59,399 nt of DNA from Boletus sp. NGJ (taxonomy: Eukaryota > Basidiomycota > Agaricomycetes > Boletales > Boletaceae): NCBI GenBank assembly GCA_019096195.1, contig JAGTXK010000192.1, forward strand, positions 1 to 59,399. Direction: 5' to 3'. The notes beneath the pieces are model-generated. The model was given only the letters and a program-made list of their open reading frames with translations. It searched no databases and had not been told where the DNA came from. A program made the translations under genes and the position numbers. How positions within the stretch are numbered: the first letter of the stretch is position 1; each line of letters opens with the position of its first letter. Below, piece by piece: positions 55,196 through 59,399 of this stretch.

Positions 55196-58042
55196 ATGGC
55201 CGTCTTTTCAAAGATCCCAAGCCAATCCAACACCGACCGTCTCAGACGGCTCTCGTCTTCCCGACGGCCCCTCCTCCTCCTCTTTGCCTCCATCCTCGTC
55301 TTCCGCGCCGCCTTTCTGCCCTCTTCTTACCGCCGCAACAGCACCACCGCCAGCTCCATCGCAATACCCGCACATTCTCAGGCGGATCTTGCTTCTGATG
55401 CACGCTTCTTCCCCCTCCACCCACAACAGCAGAATGGAAGGTCAAAACTCCCCCTCTCTTTCTGGCAGCAGCTCAGATCCCTCTTGCGCATCGTCATCCC
55501 ATCCATTCGCTCTCGTGAGGCCCTCTTGCTCCTCGCCCACTCCTGCTTTCTCGTCCTCCGTACCATCCTCAGTGTGGCGGTGGCCAAACTCGACGGTCGA
55601 ATCGTCAGAGACCTCGTCAGTGCAGACGGGTATGGCTTTCTCAAGGGTTTGGCGCTCTGGTTTGCTCTGGCCGTGCCCAGCATCTACACCAACTCCATGG
55701 TTCGTTTACGGTTAGACTCTGTAGGGACGCGTACTGACATGGCCACCAGATCCGCTACCTTCAGTCGAAGCTCTCACTCCGGTTTAGGGATCGTCTCACT
55801 CGGTATATTCACGACCTCTACCTCTCGTCTGCCCCTTACCTTCGCTATTACCGCGTCCCTCTTCAGGGCGTCGACCAGTATATCACAGCCGATGTCGAGT
55901 CGTGGTCAGAAAGCGTCGCTGGTATATAGTACGTGTCCCGTCCCTGCCCGAACAGGCACTGACCCACACGCATACAGTGGGAATTTGATGAAGCCCTCTC
56001 TTGATCTATTGCTCTTTACTTCACAACTTTCACGGTCGCTCGGGTTTAGGGGCACTTTTCTGTTGTTTGGAAACTACTATCTTACGATCAAGGTATGTTG
56101 AGATCCGCCGTCCTTGCACACATGGATTGTCAACGTGTATGTCAAGATTCTCCAAGCGGTCACGCCCGCCTTTGGTCGTCTTGCTGCTATCGAGGCTCGT
56201 TTAGAGGGTGATTACCGGGCTGGCGTTGGACGTATAGGGAGAGAGAGCGAACAGGTTGCGTGCGTACCTATTTCTGATGCATATATTCACCTCTGACGTT
56301 CTGGGATCCAGCTTTTACAACGGGGGTCCCCTCGAGCGCGATATTCTCACTCGCGCTTACCTACGCCTCATCAAGCATGTCAACTTTATCTACAAGATTC
56401 GGATTGCATACGAATGGACCGAGGACTTTGTGATCAAGTATATGTGGAGTGCTGCCGGGTACGGGCTTATTGCCGTGCCGCTGTTAATTACACGGAAGCG
56501 TGGCGAAGGCAAGGACCAAGCTGCCAACGATGGGGTTGTCGCGGATCGTACGGAAAGTAAGTCGCCTCGACGATGATTTGATGTCGACTCGTGCTGACAC
56601 ATTTGATCTCAGCATATATATCTAACCGTAGACTCCTCCTTTCACTCGCAGATGCGGGCGGGCGACTCATGTATGCGTATAAAGATTTAGTCCAGGTCGC
56701 TGGTTTAACTGGGAGGTACGTCAGAACCAATCGTCCCATGTTAACATAGCTGATTCCTGTAGATTGTATACCCTTCTATCGACCTTGCATAGTCTCGTGG
56801 CGCTCCCACCGGCTCTTCCAGGTGACGGCAGTACCTTTGAGCTCCAGGATGTTGATGTCTGCATCCCTTCCCTCATGCTTCATTCACCCACTTCCAACAA
56901 CTCCTCCAAAGGAAAAGACATCTCCGCTTCCTTTGACGAGGATGCGGAGCCCCTGGACCATCTCTCCGGATCTGGAACAACGCTCGTCCGAGCGCTGAGT
57001 CTCGCTCTTCGGCCTGGCATGCACCTCATGGTCACAGGCTCCAACGGTGTAGGCAAGACCGCCATCGCACGTGTCCTGGCGGGTCTCTGGGCACCAAGCG
57101 GTGCCGGTGCACACGTCACTCGTCCCACACCCGAGTCCGATACTACGAACGGGCGCCCAAGACCAGGCGTATTCGTCGTTCCCCAGCGTGCGTACATGGT
57201 GACGGGTTCGTTGCTAGAGCAGGTGATTTATCCACAGAGGCTGGGTGAGTTTTACGCGTTTCATGGGGGGGACGTGGAGGAGGGGTTGAGGGAGTTGCAA
57301 GGGATCTTGGAAGCGGCTCATTTGGGGTATCTGGTCAAGAGAGAAGGCGGGTGGGGGACAGTCAAGGAGTGGAGGGACGTATTGAGTGGGGGGGAGAAGC
57401 AACGGGTACGCTGTTTGGTCATGGCCCACATCTGTCTTTTCTTGCTCTCTTCTGACTGCGACTTTGTATTCTAGATGGCGCTTTCGCGCGTATTTTATCA
57501 TCGACCCAAGTTTGCCATCTTGGACGGTACGTGCCTTCGATAGTGTTCTTTTACCCGCTCTCCTCACGTTCGTGACAGAATGTACCAGTGCCGTATCCAG
57601 CGATGTCGAAGGCCAGATGTACGAGCACGCCAAGTCGCTCGGTATCTCGCTGATCACGATTTCTCTGAGGTATGTCGGACCCCTCTTTCGTCGTTGGACC
57701 TATCGTTTCTGACCGTACGTTTATAGACCCTCTCTGGCGAAATACCACACGCACTTGCTCACCTTGATCGGGGATGGTACGGGACGATGGACATTCACAC
57801 CTATCGCCACCTCTCCAGAGCCTGCTTCAGATGACACCGCTGCTTCGTCAGAGCCGGACGCATCCAGATGTCCGACTACCCCGGGTGGTGGACCAGCTGC
57901 TGGCGATCTCATCCGCGTGTTGGAAGAGATCCGGATGTTGGAGGGTCAATTGGAGGAAGCCAAGGTGTGGGAGGCGAGGGTGAGGGAGTTGGAAGAGGCG
58001 CTGCAAGTTCGGAAGGAGGGCCCGGAGGAGATTCGAGCGTAG
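55196..58042 (+). CDS. peroxisomal ABC half-transporter (ABCD/Pxa family)
   Basis: Ten exons: 55196-55699, 55750-55928, 55978-56092, 56147-56259, 56312-56556, 56613-56715, 56763-57405, 57475-57526, 57579-57669, 57727-58042 (786 residues). The membrane domain resembles ABCD proteins (LRFRDRLTRYIHDLYL; YNGGPLERDI; SNRRLLLSLADAGGRLMYAY). The ATPase domain has Walker A GSNGVGKT (512-519), signature LSGGEKQR (627-634), and Walker B FAILDE (about 647-652) with the following TSAVS. As a half-transporter it must pair, forming a Pxa1/Pxa2-type dimer that brings long-chain acyl-CoA into peroxisomes. The C-terminus adds a Pro/Ser-rich stretch and a coiled coil (EEIRMLEGQLEEAKVWEARV). I cannot tell PXA1 from PXA2. 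It starts only 78 bases after IKS1. Confidence 0.94.
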
Positions 58043-58274
58043 GGGGCGGTAGATGTCGGTGAATGGGGGGCATGCGAGCAGGCACGCTTCGAGAACGAAA
58101 CACAACTCAGTCTTCGTCGACCAGATGTTTCAGACATATTGCAGTGGAATTAACAACTTGACAATATACATGGCTCACCGTGTCCTTGCATTCGCTCTTA
58201 CTACGCTATATAGGAGCTATCGTAGCACTACAGATGCCAATATCTCGTCCTCGTCACTTCATCTCACACAGATC

Positions 58275-59399
58275 CTAGTGCGCAATGCTCATCAAGCTTC
58301 CGATAAACGTCAAAATCTGTTGCAGAAAAAAAAAGGAGGGAGGGATCAGATTCACGAGTACGAAATCAGAGGTGTGAGGCGAAAAACATACCAAACGTGG
58401 ACGAACGTCCACAATGTCTTCTGGTACGATGAAAATCAATGCATTCATCTTTCTCGCAATCGAAATCGCCAGCTTGGCTAAGTCATGCGCACGCGGAATC
58501 AGCAAAAGGGGTGGAGGAAAAAAAAACAAAAACGGAAACCTACCATTCTGTCGCCGATCTTCATAGTTCCCATTCTCTTGTACGTTGATGACGAGCGCAG
58601 GATCGACGATCCCTGGTCGAAGTGCCTCAAGGAGGTCGAGGATGAAGAGACCGGTCGTGATGGAGGGGTCTTTGAACGACCGGATCGCTCGTGCGCCGTG
58701 TTTTCCCTTTTGGGCGGTCGAGTTGGCCCATTTGAGTATCTCTTGGTCGGTGATGGGGCGACCGGACCCGGAGAGAGCCATGAGCGTCTTGGTGATGTTC
58801 AACCTATCAACACAAACCGAGGTATCATTACCGACGCCGGAGAAAAAAAAAAAAAAGAGAGAGCGCGGAGAGAGATGAACGAACCGCATGAGTTGCCAAA
58901 CGAGACCGAGCACGAGCGTCCTGGCCCCATCGACGATATCGGCTCCTTGAATCCCCACCAGATGCATCCCGTTCTGTTTCCCGAGCTCTACCGCGTAATT
59001 CGTGTTCTCGACCTGCTTGAACCGGGACAGCGTACTCTGATTCGGCGTGATCCCAATATCCTCTTGTTCTTCGCCGTCCAAGGACGGCCGAGATGTCTGT
59101 ACGTCTCCCTTTGGTTTCGAGACGCGTCGCCAGACGACCGAGCCGGGAAGGATCTTGTCGAACGCTTGGAGGATGATCAGCCCGTCTTTGATGTTCTCGA
59201 ACAGGTTGAACACGCCCGGTTCGACGCCGAGCGAGTTCAACCAGAGGGTAAAGACGCGTGCTTCACGTTCACCCTCGGCGTCGAAATCTTCGACTGCGCC
59301 ATAGTCTTTGGCTTCTTGTTCGTCGAGGGGGGCGAGACCGGGCCACGTGTTGAAGAGGTTGGCGACGAACGCGAGGTTCAGGCGGGGGTTTCCGGCGAC
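58275..59399 (-). CDS. SAC6: C-terminal half of fimbrin (plastin), runs off the window
   Basis: Exons on the minus strand: 59399-58885 (partial), 58803-58544, 58477-58392, 58316-58275 (300 residues seen). It starts VAGNPRLNLAFVANLFNTWP at the window edge and continues through CH3 (EARVFTLWLNSLGVEPGV; NYAVELGKQNGMHLVGIQG; LVLGLVWQLMR) and CH4 (ITDQEILKWANSTAQ; FILDLLEALRPGIVDPALV; SIARKMNALIFIVPEDIVD) to a normal stop. This part is intact. If the upstream part beyond the edge is also intact, this is the working fimbrin gene. It converges with the ABC transporter gene, 232 bases apart. Confidence 0.93.
   Translation of the reverse strand, partial: VAGNPRLNLAFVANLFNTWPGLAPLDEQEAKDYGAVEDFDAEGEREARVFTLWLNSLGVEPGVFNLFENIKDGLIILQAFDKILPGSVVWRRVSKPKGDVQTSRPSLDGEEQEDIGITPNQSTLSRFKQVENTNYAVELGKQNGMHLVGIQGADIVDGARTLVLGLVWQLMRFVHLSPRSLFFFFFSGVGNDTSVCVDRLNITKTLMALSGSGRPITDQEILKWANSTAQKGKHGARAIRSFKDPSITTGLFILDLLEALRPGIVDPALVINVQENGNYEDRRQNGRFPFLFFFPPPLLLIPRAHDLAKLAISIARKMNALIFIVPEDIVDVRPRLVCFSPHTSDFVLVNLIPPSFFFLQQILTFIGSLMSIAH

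Noticed and set aside
1-59399. tRNA, rRNA or CRISPR-like features
   Set aside because: I saw no tRNA-like B box in a plausible cloverleaf, no rRNA sequence, and no regularly spaced repeats; CRISPR is not expected in a fungus.

Overview
The window is nuclear DNA from a filamentous fungus, most likely an agaricomycete basidiomycete. The evidence is short introns of about 45-65 bases in nearly every gene, genes packed head to head, a Ty3/gypsy element with a chromodomain, and basidiomycete-type versions of several proteins. A Rhizoctonia/Ceratobasidium-like source is possible but is only an inference. Almost all real genes are split into many exons, so coding sequence was rebuilt by joining exons at GT-AG (and a few GC-AG) introns that keep the reading frame; exon lists are given in the entries.

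Layout. 1-3.4 kb: decayed 3' part of a Ty3/gypsy retrotransposon with its LTR. 4.2-5.6 kb: a gene of a fungal family of unknown function. 6.0-7.5 kb: truncated serine carboxypeptidase relic (copy 1). 8.3-10.3 kb: SLC35F-type transporter. 11.4-14.2 kb: carboxypeptidase pseudogene (copy 2). 14.5-15.8 kb: HAD phosphatase. 16.4-25.9 kb: a core block with a TOK-type potassium channel, Derlin, orotate phosphoribosyltransferase, a small secreted knottin, splicing factor Prp3 and mitochondrial ribosomal protein L16. 26.8-29.5 kb: the intact carboxypeptidase (copy 3). 29.6-40.7 kb: an accessory zone rich in gene fragments (Rpn7, half of fimbrin, two pieces of the L16 gene), with two tandem copies of a secreted protein gene, an Ifi-6-16-like gene and a strong hairpin. 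40.7-58.0 kb: a second core block with a J-protein, ATP synthase subunit j, QTRT2, two uncharacterised genes, a DUF7137-type membrane protein, an IKS1 kinase and a peroxisomal ABC half-transporter. 58.3-59.4 kb: the C-terminal half of fimbrin, running off the end.

How it fits together. The core genes are unrelated housekeeping genes, but four pairs start back to back with 132-422 bases between start codons (TOK1/Derlin, PRP3/MRPL16, J-protein/ATP18, DUF7137/IKS1), so they probably share promoters. The accessory genes are mostly secreted: carboxypeptidase, knottin and the duplicated secreted family. They lie among duplicated and broken pieces of housekeeping genes. The most striking points are that both secreted-family genes carry a fragment of the nearby L16 gene just upstream, that a third relic of the same family lies beside the knottin, and that the fimbrin N-terminal half at 36-37.6 kb ends at the same codon where the second fimbrin copy is cut by the window edge.
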